Below, piece after piece: positions 23,126-37,225 of a stretch of DNA of 64,000 nucleotides. Each line of letters begins with the position of its first letter. Positions within the stretch are counted from its first letter, which is position 1. The notes under the pieces were generated by a model. It had not been told where the DNA came from. It saw only the letters and a program-made list of their open reading frames with translations, and ran no database searches. The stretch is from positions 39,161,437 through 39,225,436 of the forward strand of contig NC_071334.1 in assembly GCF_027744825.2 (NCBI RefSeq). Direction: 5' to 3'. The position numbers were made by a program, and so were the translations under genes. This stretch comes from Synchiropus splendidus. Lineage: Eukaryota; Chordata; Actinopteri; Syngnathiformes; Callionymidae.

Positions 23126-26100
23126 ACTTTCGAAAAACACTTCAGACAGCTTAGATTTGATGTGCACCTACTAGAAAGACCCTTTCTGCTATAGTGGGAG
23201 GTTAAAATTTCATGTTCTGAAGCTTCCCTGAAAAGTTATGCCACAATGCACAAAAACGCTTTTCAGCCTGAGATAAGGTGGGTTTCGGAACGCCAAACAT
23301 AAAAGTGTTGATAACTTTCGAAAAACACTTCAGACAGCTTAGATTTGATGTGCACCTACTAGAAAGACCCTTTCTGCTATAGTGGGAGGTTAAAATTTCA
23401 TGTTCTGAAGCTTCCCTGAAAAGTTATGGCACAATGCACAAAAACGCTTTTCAGCCTGAGATAAGGTGGGTTTCGGAACGCCAAACATAAAAGTGTTGAT
23501 AACTTTCAAAAAACACTTCAGACAGCTTAGATTTGATGTGCAACTACTAGAAAGACCCTTTCTGCTATAGTGGGATGTTAAAATTTCATGTTCTGAAGCT
23601 TCCCTGAAAAGTTATGGCACAATGCACAAAAACGCTTTTCAGCCTGAGATAAGGTGGGTTTCGGAACGCCAAACATAAAAGTGTTGATAACTTTCGAAAA
23701 ACACTTCAGACAGCTTAGATTTGATGTGTACTTACTAGAAAGGCCCTTTCTGCTATAGTGGGAGGTTAAAATTTCATGTTCTGAAGCTTCCCTGAAAAGT
23801 TATGGCACAATGCGTAAAAACGCTTTTCAGCCTGAGATAAGGTGGGTTTCGGAACGCCAAACATAAAAGTGCTAATAACTATCGAAAAACACTTCAGACA
23901 GCTAAGATTTTATGTGCAACTACTAGAAAGACCCTTTATGCTATAGTGGGAGGTTAAAATTTCATGTTCTGAAGCTTCCCTGAAAAGTTATGGCACAATG
24001 CACAAAAACGCTTTTCAGCCTGAGATAAGGTGGGTTTCGGAACGCCAAACATAAAAGTGTTAATAACTTTCGAAAAACACTTCAGACAGCTTAGATTTGA
24101 TGTGCACCTACTAGAAAGACCCTTTCTGCTATAGTGGGAGGTTAAAATTTCATGTTCTGAAGCTTCCCTGAAAAGTTATGGCACAATGCACAAAAACGCT
24201 TTTCAGCCTGAGATAAGGTGGGTTTCGGAACGCCAAACATAAAAGTGTTGATAACTTTCGAAAAACACTTCAGACAGCTTAGATTAGATGTGCAACTACT
24301 AGAAAGACCCTTTCTGCTATAGTGGGAGGTTAAAATTTCATGTTCTGAAGCTTCCCTGAAAAGTTATGGCACAATGCGTAAAAACGCTTTTCAGCCTGAG
24401 ATAAGGTGGGTTTCGGAACGCCAAACATAAAAGTGTTAATGACTATCGAAAAACACTTCAGACAGCTAAGATTTTATGTGCAACTACTAGAAAGACCCTT
24501 TATGCTATAGTGGGAGGTTAAAATTTCATGTTCTGAAGCTTCCCTGAAAAGTTATGGCACAATGCACAAAAACGCTTTTCAGCCTGAGATAAGGTGGGTT
24601 TCGGAACGCCAAACATAAAAGTGTTAATAACTTTCGAAAAACACTTCAGACAGCTTAGATTTGATGTGCACCTACTAGAAAGACCCTTCCTGCTATAGTG
24701 GGAGGTTAAAATTTCATGTTCTGAAGCTTCCCTGAAAAGTTATGGCACAATGCACAAAAACGCTTTTCAGCCTGAGATAAGGTGGGTTTCGGAACGCCAA
24801 ACATAAAAGTGTTAATAACTTTCGAAAAACACTTCAGACAGCTTAGATTTGATGTGCACCTACTAGAAAGACCCTTTCTGCTATAGTGGGAGGTTAAAAT
24901 TTCATGTTCTGAAGCTTCCCTGAAAAGTTATGCCACAATGCACAAAAACGCTTTTCAGCCTGAGATCAGGTGGGTTTCGGAACGCCCAACATAAAAGTGT
25001 TGACAACTTTCGAAAAACACTTCCGACAGCTTAGATTTGATGTGCACCTACTAGAAAGACCCTTTCTGCTATAGTGGGAGGTTAAAATTTCATGTTCTGA
25101 AGCTTCCCTGAAAAGTTATGGCACAATGCACAAAAACGCTTTTCAGCCTGAGATAAGGTGGGTTTCGGAACGCCAAACATAAAAGTGTTGATAACTTTCG
25201 AAAAACACTTCAGACAGCTTAGATTTGATGTGCACCTACTAGAAAGGCCCTTTCTGCTATAGTGGGAGGTTAAAATTTCATGTTCTGAAGCTTCCCTGAA
25301 AAGTTATGGCACAATGCGTAAAAACGCTTTTCAGCCTGAGATAAGGTGGGTTTCGGAACGCCAAACATAAAAGTGTTGATAACTTTCGAAAAACACTTCA
25401 GACAGCTTAGATTAGATGTGCAACTACTAGAAAGACCCTTTCTGCTATAGTGGGAGGTTAAAATTTCATGTTCTGAAGCTTCCCTGGAAAGTTATGGCAC
25501 AATGCACAAAAACGCTTTTCAGCCTGAGATAAGGTGGGTTTCGGAACGCCAAACATAAAAGTGTTAATAACTTTCGAAAAACACTTCAGACAGCTTAGAT
25601 TTGATGTGCAACTACTAGAAAGGCCCTTTCTGCTATAGTGGGAGGTTAAAATTTCATGTTCTGAAGCTTCCCTGAAAAGTTATTGCACAATGCGTAAAAA
25701 CGCTTTTCAGCCTGAGATAAGGTGGGTTTCGGAACGCCAAACATAAAAGTGTTAATAACTATCGAAAAACACTCCAGACAGCTAAGTTTTTATGTGCAAC
25801 TACTAGAAAGATCCTTTATGCTATAGTGGGAGGTTAAAATTTCATGTTCTGAAGCTTCCCTGAAAAGTTATGGCACAATGCGCAAAAACGCTTTTCAGCC
25901 TGAGATAAGGTGGGTTTCGGAACGCCAAACATAAAAGTGTTAATAACTTTCGAAAAACACTTCAGACAGCTTAGATTTGATGTGCACCTACTAGAAAGAC
26001 CCTTCCTGCTATAGTGGGAGGTTAAAATTTCATGTTCTGAAGCTTCCCTGAAAAGTTATGGCACAATGCACAAAAACGCTTTTCAGCCTGAGATAAGGTG

Positions 26101-26133
26101 GGTTTCGGAACGCCAAACATAAAAGTGTTAATA
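23126..26133 (+). repeat. 16-monomer higher-order repeat A, copy 2
   Basis: Same sixteen variants in the same order as 20118-23125, including GGGATGTT, GTGTACTTAC, AGTGCTAATA, GAGATCAGG and TTATTGCAC. I see about five differences in 3008 bp (for example CGCCCAAC near 24987, and GCGCAAAA where copy 1 has GCGGAAAA), or roughly 99.8% identity. Confidence 0.92.
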
Positions 26134-27825
26134 ACTTTCGAAAAACACTTCAGACAGCTTAGATTTGATGTGCACCTACTAGAAAGACCCTTTCTGCTAT
26201 AGTGGGAGGTTAAAATTTCATGTTCTGAAGCTTCCCTGAAAAGTTATGCCACAATGCACAAAAACGCTTTTCAGCCTGAGATAAGGTGGGTTTCGGAACG
26301 CCAAACATAAAAGTGTTAATGACTATCGAAAAACACTTCAGACAGCTAAGATTTTATGTGCAACTACTAGAAAGACCCTTTATGCTATAGTGGGAGGTTA
26401 AAATTTCATGTTCTGAAGCTTCCCTGAAAAGTTATGGCACAATGCACAAAAACGCTTTTCAGCCTGAGATAAGGTGGGTTTCGGAACGCCAAACATAAAA
26501 GTGTTAATAACTTTCGAAAAACACTTCAGACAGCTTAGATTTGATGTGCACCTACTAGAAAGACCCTTCCTGCTATAGTGGGAGGTTAAAATTTCATGTT
26601 CTGAAGCTTCCCTGAAAAGTTATGGCACAATGCACAAAAACGCTTTTCAGCCTGAGATAAGGTGGGTTTCGGAACGCCAAACATAAAAGTGTTAATAACT
26701 TTCGAAAAACACTTCAGACAGCTTAGATTTGATGTGCACCTACTAGAAAGACCCTTTCTGCTATAGTGGGAGGTTAAAATTTCATGTTCTGAAGCTTCCC
26801 TGGAAAGTTATGGCACAATGCACAAAAACGCTTTTCAGCCTGAGATAAGGTGGGTTTCGGAACGCCAAACATAAAAGTGTTAATAACTTTCGAAAAACAC
26901 TTCAGACAGCTTAGATTTGATGTGCAACTACTAGAAAGACCCTTTCTGCTATAGTGGGAGGTTAAAATTTCATGTTCTGAAGCTTCCCTGAAAAGTTATG
27001 CCACAATGCTCAAAAACGCTTTTCAGCCTGAGATAAGGTGGGTTTCGGAACGCCAAACATAAAAGTGTTGATAACTTTCGAAAAACACTTCAGACAGCTT
27101 AGATTTGATGTGCACCTACTAGAAAGACCCTTTCTGCTATAGTGGGAGGTTAAAATTTCATGTTCTGAAGCTTCCCTGAAAAGTTATGGCACAATGCGTA
27201 AAAACGCTTTTCAGCCTGAGATAAGGTGGGTTTCGGAACGCCAAACATAAAAGTGTTAATAACTTTCGAAAAACACTCCAGACAGCTAAGTTTTTATGTG
27301 CAACTACTAGAAAGATCCTTTATGCTATAGTGGGAGGTTAAAATTTCATGTTCTGAAGCTTCCCTGAAAAGTTATGGCACAATGCACAAAAACGCTTTTC
27401 AGCCTGAGATAAGGTGGGTTTCGGAACGCCAAACATAAAAGTGTTAATAACTTTCGAAAAACACTTCAGACAGCTTAGATTTGATGTGCACCTACTAGAA
27501 AGACCCTTCCTGCTATAGTGGGAGGTTAAAATTTCATGTTCTGAAGCTTCCCTGAAAAGTTATGGCACAATGCACAAAAACGCTTTTCAGCCTGAGATAA
27601 GGTGGGTTTCGGAACGCCAAACATAAAAGTGTTAATAACTTTCGAAAAACACTTCAGACAGCTTAGATTTGATGTGCACCTACTAGAAAGACCCTTTCTG
27701 CTATAGTGGGAGGTTAAAATTTCATGTTCTGAAGCTTCCCTGAAAAGTTATGCCACAATGCACAAAAACGCTTTTCAGCCTGAGATAAGGTGGGTTTCGG
27801 AACGCCAAACATAAAAGTGTTGATA
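25758..27825 (+). repeat. block repeated 41 monomers downstream
   Basis: Eleven monomers from 25758 to 27825 recur at 33466-35533, offset 7708 bp (41 x 188). The shared rare mark is GCGCAAAAACGC in the first monomer. The order CCCTTCC, ATGCCAC/AATG, CTAAGATTTTAT, CCCTTCC, CTGGAAAG, GCAACT/GCTC, GCGT, CACTCC, CCCTTCC, ATGCCAC follows in both. The blocks part at the last bases of the eleventh monomer (GATA here, GACA downstream). Confidence 0.85.
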
Positions 27826-28013
27826 ACTTTCGAAAAACACTTCAGACAGCTTAGATTAGATGTGCAACTACTAGAAAGACCCTTTCTGCTATAGTGGGAG
27901 GTTAAAATTTCATGTTCTGAAGCTTCCCTGAAAAGTTATGCCACAATGCTCAAAAACGCTTTTCAGCCTGAGATAAGGTGGGTTTCGGAACGCCAAACAT
28001 AAAAGTGTTGATA

Positions 28014-30269
28014 ACTTTCGAAAAACACTTCAGACAGCTTAGATTTGATGTGCACCTACTAGAAAGACCCTTTCTGCTATAGTGGGAGGTTAAAATTTCA
28101 TGTTCTGAAGCTTCCCTGAAAAGTTATGGCACAATGCGTAAAAACGCTTTTCAGCCTGAGATAAGGTGGGTTTCGGAACGCCAAACATAAAAGTGTTAAT
28201 AACTTTCGACAAACACTCCAGACAGCTAAGTTTTTATGTGCAACTACTAGAAAGATCCTTTATGCTATAGTGGGAGGTTAAAATTTCATGTTCTGAAGCT
28301 TCCCTGAAAAGTTATGGCACAATGCACAAAAACGCTTTTCAGCCTGAGATAAGGTGGGTTTCGGAACGCCAAACATAAAAGTGTTAATAACTTTCGAAAA
28401 ACACTTCAGACAGCTTAGATTTGATGTGCACCTACTAGAAAGACCCTTCCTGCTATAGTGGGAGGTTAAAATTTCATGTTCTGAAGCTTCCCTGAAAAGT
28501 TATGGCACAATGCACAAAAACGCTTTTCAGCCTGAGATAAGGTGGGTTTCGGAACGCCAAACATAAAAGTGTTAATAACTTTCGAAAAACACTTCAGACA
28601 GCTTAGATTTGATGTGCACCTACTAGAAAGACCCTTTCTGCTATAGTGGGAGGTTAAAATTTCATGTTCTGAAGCTTCCCTGAAAAGTTATGCCACAATG
28701 CACAAAAACGCTTTTCAGCCTGAGATAAGGTGGGTTTCGGAACGCCAAACATAAAAGTGTTGACAACTTTCGAAAAACACTTCCGACAGCTTAGATTTGA
28801 TGTGCACCTACTAGAAAGACCCTTTCTGCTATAGTGGGAGGTTAAAATTTCATGTTCTGAAGCTTCCCTGAAAAGTTATGGCACAATGCACAAAAACGCT
28901 TTTCAGCCTGAGATAAGGTGGGTTTCGGAACGCCAAACATAAAAGTGTTGATAACTTTCGAAAAACACTTCAGACAGCTTAGATTTGATGTGCACCTACT
29001 AGAAAGGCCCTTTCTGCTATAGTGGGAGGTTAAAATTTCATGTTTTGAAGCTTCCCTGAAAAGTTATGGCACAATGCGTAAAAACGCTTTTCAGCCTGAG
29101 ATAAGGTGGGTTTCGGAACGCCAAACATAAAAGTGTTGATAACTTTCGAAAAACACTTCAGACAGCTTAGATTAGATGTGCAACTACTAGAAAGACCCTT
29201 TCTGCTATAGTGGGAGGTTAAAATTTCATGTTCTGAAGCTTCCCTGGAAAGTTATGGCACAATGCACAAAAACGCTTTTCAGCCTGAGATAAGGTGGGTT
29301 TCGGAACGCCAAACATAAAAGTGTTAATAACTTTCGAAAAACACTTCAGACAGCTTAGATTTGATGTGCACCTACTAGAAAGACCCTTTCTGCTATAGTG
29401 GGAGGTTAAAATTTCATGTTCTGAAGCTTCCCTGAAAAGTTATGCCACAATGCTCAAAAACGCTTTTCAGCCTGAGATAAGGTGGGTTTCGGAACGCCAA
29501 ACATAAAAGTGTTGATAACTTTCGAAAAACACTTCAGACAGCTTAGATTTGATGTGTACCTACTAGAAAGACCCTTTCTGCTATAGTGGGAGGTTAAAAT
29601 TTCATGTTCTGAAGCTTCCCTGAAAAGTTATGGCACAATGCACAAAAACGCTTTTCAGCCTGAGATAAGGTGGGTTTCGGAACGCCAAACATAAAAGTGT
29701 TAATAACTTTCGAAAAACACTTCAGACAGCTTAGATTTGATGTGCACCTACTAGAAAGACCCTTCCTGCTATAGTGGGAGGTTAAAATTTCATGTTCTGA
29801 AGCTTCCCTGAAAAGTTATGGCACAATGCACAAAAACGCTTTTCAGCCTGAGATAAGGTGGGTTTCGGAACGCCAAACATAAAAGTGTTAATAACTTTCG
29901 AAAAACACTTCAGACAGCTTAGATTTGATGTGCACCTACTAGAAAGACCCTTTCTGCTATAGTGGGAGGTTAAAATTTCATGTTCTGAAGCTTCCCTGGA
30001 AAGTTATGGCACAATGCACAAAAACGCTTTTCAGCCTGAGATAAGGTGGGTTTCGGAACGCCAAACATAAAAGTGTTAATAACTTTCGAAAAACACTTCA
30101 GACAGCTTAGATTTGATGTGCAACTACTAGAAAGACCCTTTCTGCTATAGTGGGAGGTTAAAATTTCATGTTCTGAAGCTTTCCTGAAAAGTTATGCCAC
30201 AATGCTCAAAAACGCTTTTCAGCCTGAGATAAGGTGGGTTTCGGAACGCCAAACATAAAAGTGTTGATA
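28014..30269 (+). repeat. 12-monomer higher-order repeat, copy 1 (precursor-like)
   Basis: Monomers 28014-29517 match 30270-31773 at 2256 bp (12 x 188): GCGT, CACTCC/CTAAGTTTTTAT, CCCTTCC, ATGCCAC/GACA, CTTCCG, AGGCCC with the rare GTTTTGAAG, TTAGATTAGAT/CTGGAAAG, ATGCCAC/GCTC. The monomer at 29518 starts like 31774 (GTGTACCT) but loses that type's CTCAAAAG and ATAGAAG marks, so it is a fusion where copy 1 left the series. Private changes include TCGACAAACAC near 28208. Confidence 0.83.
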
Positions 30270-32525
30270 ACTTTCGAAAAACACTTCAGACAGCTTAGAT
30301 TTGATGTGCACCTACTAGAAAGACCCTTTCTGCTATAGTGGGAGGTTAAAATTTCATGTTCTGAAGCTTCCCTGAAAAGTTATGGCACAATGCGTAAAAA
30401 CGCTTTTCAGCCTGAGATAAGGTGGGTTTCGGAACGCCAAACATAAAAGTGTTAATAACTTTCGAAAAACACTCCAGACAGCTAAGTTTTTATGTGCAAC
30501 TACTAGAAAGATCCTTTATGCTATAGTGGGAGGTTAAAATTTCATGTTCTGAAGCTTCCCTGAAAAGTTATGGCACAATGCACAAAAACGCTTTTCAGCC
30601 TGAGATAAGGTGGGTTTCGGAACGCCAAACATAAAAGTGTTAATAACTTTCGAAAAACACTTCAGACAGCTTAGATTTGATGTGCACCTACTAGAAAGCC
30701 CCTTCCTGCTATAGTGGGAGGTTAAAATTTCATGTTCTGAAGCTTCCCTGAAAAGTTATGGCACAATGCACAAAAACGCTTTTCAGCCTGAGATAAGGTG
30801 GGTTTCGGAACGCCAAACATAAAAGTGTTAATAACTTTCGAAAAACACTTCAGACAGCTTAGATTTGATGTGCACCTACTAGAAAGACCCTTTCTGCTAT
30901 AGTGGGAGGTTAAAATTTCATGTTCTGAAGCTTCCCTGAAAAGTTATGCCACAATGCACAAAAACGCTTTTCAGCCTGAGATAAGGTGGGTTTCGGAACG
31001 CCAAACATAAAAGTGTTGACAACTTTCGAAAAACACTTCCGACAGCTTAGATTTGATGTGCACCTACTAGAAAGACCCTTTCTGCTATAGTGGGAGGTTA
31101 AAATTTCATGTTCTGAAGCTTCCCTGAAAAGTTATGGCACAATGCACAAAAACGCTTTTCAGCCTGAGATAAGGTGGGTTTCGGAACGCCAAACATAAAA
31201 GTGTTGATAACTTTCGAAAAACACTTCAGACAGCTTAGATTTGATGTGCACCTACTAGAAAGGCCCTTTCTGCTATAGTGGGAGGTTAAAATTTCATGTT
31301 TTGAAGCTTCCCTGAAAAGTTATGGCACAATGCGTAAAAACGCTTTTCAGCCTGAGATAAGGTGGGTTTCGGAACGCCAAACATAAAAGTGTTGATAACT
31401 TTCGAAAAACACTTCAGACAGCTTAGATTAGATGTGCAACTACTAGAAAGACCCTTTCTGCTATAGTGGGATGTTAAAATTTCATGTTCTGAAGCTTCCC
31501 TGGAAAGTTATGGCACAATGCACAAAAACGCTTTTCAGCCTGAGATAAGGTGGGTTTCGGAACGCCAAACATAAAAGTGTTAATAACTTTCGAAAAACAC
31601 TTCAGACAGCTTAGATTTGATGTGCACCTACTAGAAAGACCCTTTCTGCTATAGTGGGAGGTTAAAATTTCATGTTCTGAAGCTTCCCTGAAAAGTTATG
31701 CCACAATGCTCAAAAACGCTTTTCAGCCTGAGATAAGGTGGGTTTCGGAACGCCAAACATAAAAGTGTTGATAACTTTCGAAAAACACTTCAGACAGCTT
31801 AGATTTGATGTGTACCTACTAGAAAGACCCTTTCTGCTATAGTGGGAGGTTAAAATTTCATGTTCTGAAGCTTCCCTCAAAAGTTATGGCACAATGCACA
31901 AAAACGCTTTTCAGCCTGAGATAAGGTGGGTTTCGGAACGCCAAAAATAGAAGTGTTGATAACTTTCGAAAAACATTTCAGACAGCTTAGATTTGATGTG
32001 CAACTACTAGAAAGACCCTTTCTGCTATAGTGGGAGGTTAAAATTTCATGTTCTGAAGCTTCCCTGAAAAGTTATGGCACAATGCACAAAAACGCTTTTC
32101 AGCGTGAGATAAGGTGGGTTTCGGAACGCCAAACATAAAAGTGTTAATAACTTTCGAAAAACACTTCAGACAGCTAAGATTTTATATGCCACTACTAGAA
32201 AGACCCTTTCTGCTATAGTGGGAGGTTAAAATTTCATGTTCTGAAGCTTCCCTGAAAAGTTATGGCACAATGCACAAAAACGCTTTTCAGCCTGAGATAA
32301 GGTGGGTTTCGGAACGCCAAACATAAAAGTGTTGATAACTTTCGAAAAACACTTCAGACAGCTTAGATTTGATGTGCACCTACTAGAAAGACCCTTTCTG
32401 CTATAGTGGGAGGTTAAAACTTCATGTTCTGAAGCTTCCCTGAAAAGTTATGGCACAATGCACAAAAAGGCTTTTCAGCGTGAGATAAGGTGGGTTTCGG
32501 AACGCCAAACATAAAAGTGTTGATA
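30270..32525 (+). repeat. 12-monomer cassette, occurrence 1
   Basis: First appearance of the cassette that dominates the right half. Order: GCGT; CACTCC/CTAAGTTTTTAT; CCCTTCC; ATGCCAC/GACA; CTTCCG; AGGCCC/GCGT; TTAGATTAGAT/CTGGAAAG; ATGCCAC/GCTC; GTGTACCT with CCCTCAAAAG and CCAAAAATAGAAG; AACATTTCAG with CAGCGTGAG; CTAAGATTTTATATGCCACT; AAAACTTCATG. Here the last monomer (32338) ends in AAAAAGG + CAGCGTGAG, a mark of a different type, so it is chimeric. Private changes: AAAGCCCC near 30696, and GGGATGTT near 31468. Confidence 0.88.
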
Positions 32526-33277
32526 ACTTTCGAAAAACACTTCAGACAGCTTAGATTTGATGTGCACCTACTAGAAAGGCCCTTTCTGCTATAGTGGGAG
32601 GTTAAAATTTCATGTTCTGAAGCTTCCCTGAAAAGTTATGGCACAATGCACAAAAACGCTTTTCAGCCTGAGATAAGGTGGGGTTCGGAACGCCAAACAT
32701 AAAAGTGTTAATAACTTTCGAAAAACACTTCAGACAGCTTAGATTTGATGTGCACCTACTAGAAAGACCCTTTCTGCTATAGTGGGAGGTTAAAATTTCA
32801 TGTTCTGAAGCTTCCCTGAAAAGTTATGCCACAATGCACAAAAACGCTTTTCAGCCTGAGATAAGGTGGGTTTCGGAACGCCAAACATAAAAGTGTTGAC
32901 AACTTTCGAAAAACACTTCCGACAGCTTAGATTTGATGTGCACCTACTAGAAAGACCCTTTCTGCTATAGTGGGAGGTTAAAATTTCATGTTCTGAAGCT
33001 TCCCTGAAAAGTTATGGCACAATGCACAAAAACGCTTTTCAGCCTGAGATAAGGTGGGTTTCGGAACGCCAAACATAAAAGTGTTGATAACTTTCGAAAA
33101 AAACTTCAGACAGCTTAGATTTGATGTGCACCTACTAGAAAGGCCCTTTCTGCTATAGTGGGAGGTTAAAATTTCATGTTCTGAAGCTTCCCTGAAAAGT
33201 TATGGCACAATGCGTAAAAACGCTTTTCAGCCTGAGATAAGGTGGGTTTCGGAACGCCAAACATAAAAGTGTTGATA

Positions 33278-33465
33278 ACTTTCGAAAAACACTTCAGACA
33301 GCTTAGATTAGATGTGCAACTACTAGAAAGACCCTTTCTGCTATAGTGGGAGGTTAAAATTTCATGTTCTGAAGCTTCCCTGAAAAGTTATTGCACAATG
33401 CGTAAAAACGCTTTTCAGCCTGAGATAAGGTGGGTTTCGGAACGCCAAACATAAAAGTGTTAATA
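33278..33465 (+). repeat. chimeric monomer entering the 41-monomer block
   Basis: The left half is TTAGATTAGAT + GCAACT + GACCC (type of 25382); the right half is CCCTGAAAAG + TTATTGCAC + GCGT (type of 25570). The join lies between offsets 53 and 104. Confidence 0.8.
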
Positions 33466-35533
33466 ACTATCGAAAAACACTCCAGACAGCTAAGTTTTTA
33501 TGTGCAACTACTAGAAAGATCCTTTATGCTATAGTGGGAGGTTAAAATTTCATGTTCTGAAGCTTCCCTGAAAAGTTATGGCACAATGCGCAAAAACGCT
33601 TTTCAGCCTGAGATAAGGTGGGTTTCGGAACGCCAAACATAAAAGTGTTAATAACTTTCGAAAAACACTTCAGACAGCTTAGATTTGATGTGCACCTACT
33701 AGAAAGACCCTTCCTGCTATAGTGGGAGGTTAAAATTTCATGTTCTGAAGCTTCCCTGAAAAGTTATGGCACAATGCACAAAAACGCTTTTCAGCCTGAG
33801 ATAAGGTGGGTTTCGGAACGCCAAACATAAAAGTGTTAATAACTTTCGAAAAACACTTCAGACAGCTTAGATTTGATGTGCACCTACTAGAAAGACCCTT
33901 TCTGCTATAGTGGGAGGTTAAAATTTCATGTTCTGAAGCTTCCCTGAAAAGTTATGCCACAATGCACAAAAACGCTTTTCAGCCTGAGATAAGGTGGGTT
34001 TCGGAACGCCAAACATAAAAGTGTTAATGACTATCGAAAAACACTTCAGACAGCTAAGATTTTATGTGCAACTACTAGAAAGACCCTTTATGCTATAGTG
34101 GGAGGTTAAAATTTCATGTTCTGAAGCTTCCCTGAAAAGTTATGGCACAATGCACAAAAACGCTTTTCAGCCTGAGATAAGGTGGGTTTCGGAACGCCAA
34201 ACATAAAAGTGTTAATAACTTTCGAAAAACACTTCAGACAGCTTAGATTTGATGTGCACCTACTAGAAAGACCCTTCCTGCTATAGTGGGAGGTTAAAAT
34301 TTCATGTTCTGAAGCTTCCCTGAAAAGTTATGGCACAATGCACAAAAACGCTTTTCAGCCTGAGATAAGGTGGGTTTCGGAACGCCAAACATAAAAGTGT
34401 TAATAACTTTCGAAAAACACTTCAGACAGCTTAGATTTGATGTGCACCTACTAGAAAGACCCTTTCTGCTATAGTGGGAGGTTAAAATTTCATGTTCTGA
34501 AGCTTCCCTGGAAAGTTATGGCACAATGCACAAAAACGCTTTTCAGCCTGAGATAAGGTGGGTTTCGGAACGCCAAACATAAAAGTGTTAATAACTTTCG
34601 AAAAACACTTCAGACAGCTTAGATTTGATGTGCAACTACTAGAAAGACCCTTTCTGCTATAGTGGGAGGTTAAAATTTCATGTTCTGAAGCTTCCCTGAA
34701 AAGTTATGCCACAATGCTCAAAAACGCTTTTCAGCCTGAGATAAGGTGGGTTTCGGAACGCCAAACATAAAAGTGTTGATAACTTTCGAAAAACACTTCA
34801 GACAGCTTAGATTTGATGTGCACCTACTAGAAAGACCCTTTCTGCTATAGTGGGAGGTTAAAATTTCATGTTCTGAAGCTTCCCTGAAAAGTTATGGCAC
34901 AATGCGTAAAAACGCTTTTCAGCCTGAGATAAGGTGGGTTTCGGAACGCCAAACATAAAAGTGTTAATAACTTTCGAAAAACACTCCAGACAGCTAAGTT
35001 TTTATGTGCAACTACTAGAAAGATCCTTTATGCTATAGTGGGAGGTTAAAATTTCATGTTCTGAAGCTTCCCTGAAAAGTTATGGCACAATGCACAAAAA
35101 CGCTTTTCAGCCTGAGATAAGGTGGGTTTCGGAACGCCAAACATAAAAGTGTTAATAACTTTCGAAAAACACTTCAGACAGCTTAGATTTGATGTGCACC
35201 TACTAGAAAGACCCTTCCTGCTATAGTGGGAGGTTAAAATTTCATGTTCTGAAGCTTCCCTGAAAAGTTATGGCACAATGCACAAAAACGCTTTTCAGCC
35301 TGAGATAAGGTGGGTTTCGGAACGCCAAACATAAAAGTGTTAATAACTTTCGAAAAACACTTCAGACAGCTTAGATTTGATGTGCACCTACTAGAAAGAC
35401 CCTTTCTGCTATAGTGGGAGGTTAAAATTTCATGTTCTGAAGCTTCCCTGAAAAGTTATGCCACAATGCACAAAAACGCTTTTCAGCCTGAGATAAGGTG
35501 GGTTTCGGAACGCCAAACATAAAAGTGTTGACA
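33466..35533 (+). repeat. downstream copy of the 25758-27825 block
   Basis: Same series as 25758-27825, starting with the GCGCAAAAACGC monomer at 33466. It is entered through a chimeric monomer at 33278. It leads straight into the 16-monomer repeat B, so this block supplied the left part of that repeat. Confidence 0.85.
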
Positions 35534-37225
35534 ACTTTCGAAAAACACTTCCGACAGCTTAGATTTGATGTGCACCTACTAGAAAGACCCTTTCTGCTAT
35601 AGAGGGAGGTTAAAATTTCATGTTCTGAAGCTTCCCTGAAAAGTTATGGCACAATGCACAAAAACGCTTTTCAGCCTGAGATAAGGTGGGTTTCGGAACG
35701 CCAAACATAAAAGTGTTGATAACTTTCGAAAAACACTTCAGACAGCTTAGATTTGATGTGCACCTACTAGAAAGGCCCTTTCTGCTATAGTGGGAGGTTA
35801 AAATTTCATGTTCTGAAGCTTCCCTGAAAAGTTATGGCACAATGCGTAAAAACGCTTTTCAGCCTGAGATAAGGTGGGTTTCGGAACGCCAAACATAAAA
35901 GTGTTGATAACTTTCGAAAAACACTTCAGACAGCTTAGATTAGATGTGCAACTACTAGAAAGACCCTTTCTGCTATAGTGGGAGGTTAAAATTTCATGTT
36001 CTGAAGCTTCCCTGGAAAGTTATGGCACAATGCACAAAAACGCTTTTCAGCCTGAGATAAGGTGGGTTTCGGAACGCCAAACATAAAAGTGTTAATAACT
36101 TTCGAAAAACACTTCAGACAGCTTAGATTTGATGTGCACCTACTAGAAAGACCCTTTCTGCTATAGTGGGAGGTTAAAATTTCATGTTCTGAAGCTTCCC
36201 TGAAAAGTTATGCCACAATGCTCAAAAACGCTTTTCAGCCTGAGATAAGGTGGGTTTCGGAACGCCAAACATAAAAGTGTTGATAACTTTCGAAAAACAC
36301 TTCAGACAGCTTAGATTTGATGTGTACCTACTAGAAAGACCCTTTCTGCTATAGTGGGAGGTTAAAATTTCATGTTCTGAAGCTTCCCTCAAAAGTTATG
36401 GCACAATGCACAAAAACGCTTTTCAGCCTGAGATAAGGTGGGTTTCGGAACGCCAAAAATAGAAGTGTTGATAACTTTCGAAAAACATTTCAGACAGCTT
36501 AGATTTGATGTGCAACTACTAGAAAGACCCTTTCTGCTATAGTGGGAGGTTAAAATTTCATGTTCTGAAGCTTCCCTGAAAAGTTATGGCACAATGCACA
36601 AAAACGCTTTTCAGCGTGAGATAAGGTGGGTTTCGGAACGCCAAACATAAAAGTGTTAATAACTTTCGAAAAACACTTCAGACAGCTAAGATTTTATATG
36701 CCACTACTAGAAAGACCCTTTCTGCTATAGTGGGAGGTTAAAATTTCATGTTCTGAAGCTTCCCTGAAAAGTTATGGCACAATGCACAAAAACGCTTTTC
36801 AGCCTGAGATAAGGTGGGTTTCGGAACGCCAAACATAAAAGTGTTGATAACTTTCGAAAAACACTTCAGACAGCTTAGATTTGATGTGCACCTACTAGAA
36901 AGACCCTTTCTGCTATAGTGGGAGGTTAAAACTTCATGTTCTGAAGCTTCCCTGAAAAGTTATGGCACAATGCGTAAAAACGCTTTTCAGCCTGAGATAA
37001 GGTGGGTTTCGGAACGCCAAACATAAAAGTGTTGATAACTTTCGAAAAACACTTCAGACAGCTTAGATTTAATGTGCAACTACTAGAAAGACCCTTTCTG
37101 CTATAGTGGGAGGTAATAATTTCATGTTCTGAAGCTTCCCTGAAAAGTTATGCCACAATGCACAAAAACGCTTTTCAGCCTGAGATAAGGTGGGTTTCGG
37201 AACGCCAAACATAAAAGTGTTAATA
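34218..37225 (+). repeat. 16-monomer higher-order repeat B, copy 1 (contains cassette 2)
   Basis: The 3008-bp unit is CCCTTCC (34218), CTGGAAAG (34406), GCAACT/GCTC (34594), the 12-monomer cassette at 34782-37037, and a TTTAATGTGCAACT monomer with GAGGTAATAAT (37038). In this copy the AAAACTTCATG monomer ends GCGT. Private change: ATAGAGGG near 35601. The final monomer has lost the right-hand marks its type carries elsewhere (AAAAATGC, GCCAGAG), which suggests a fusion with the monomer before 34218. Confidence 0.88.
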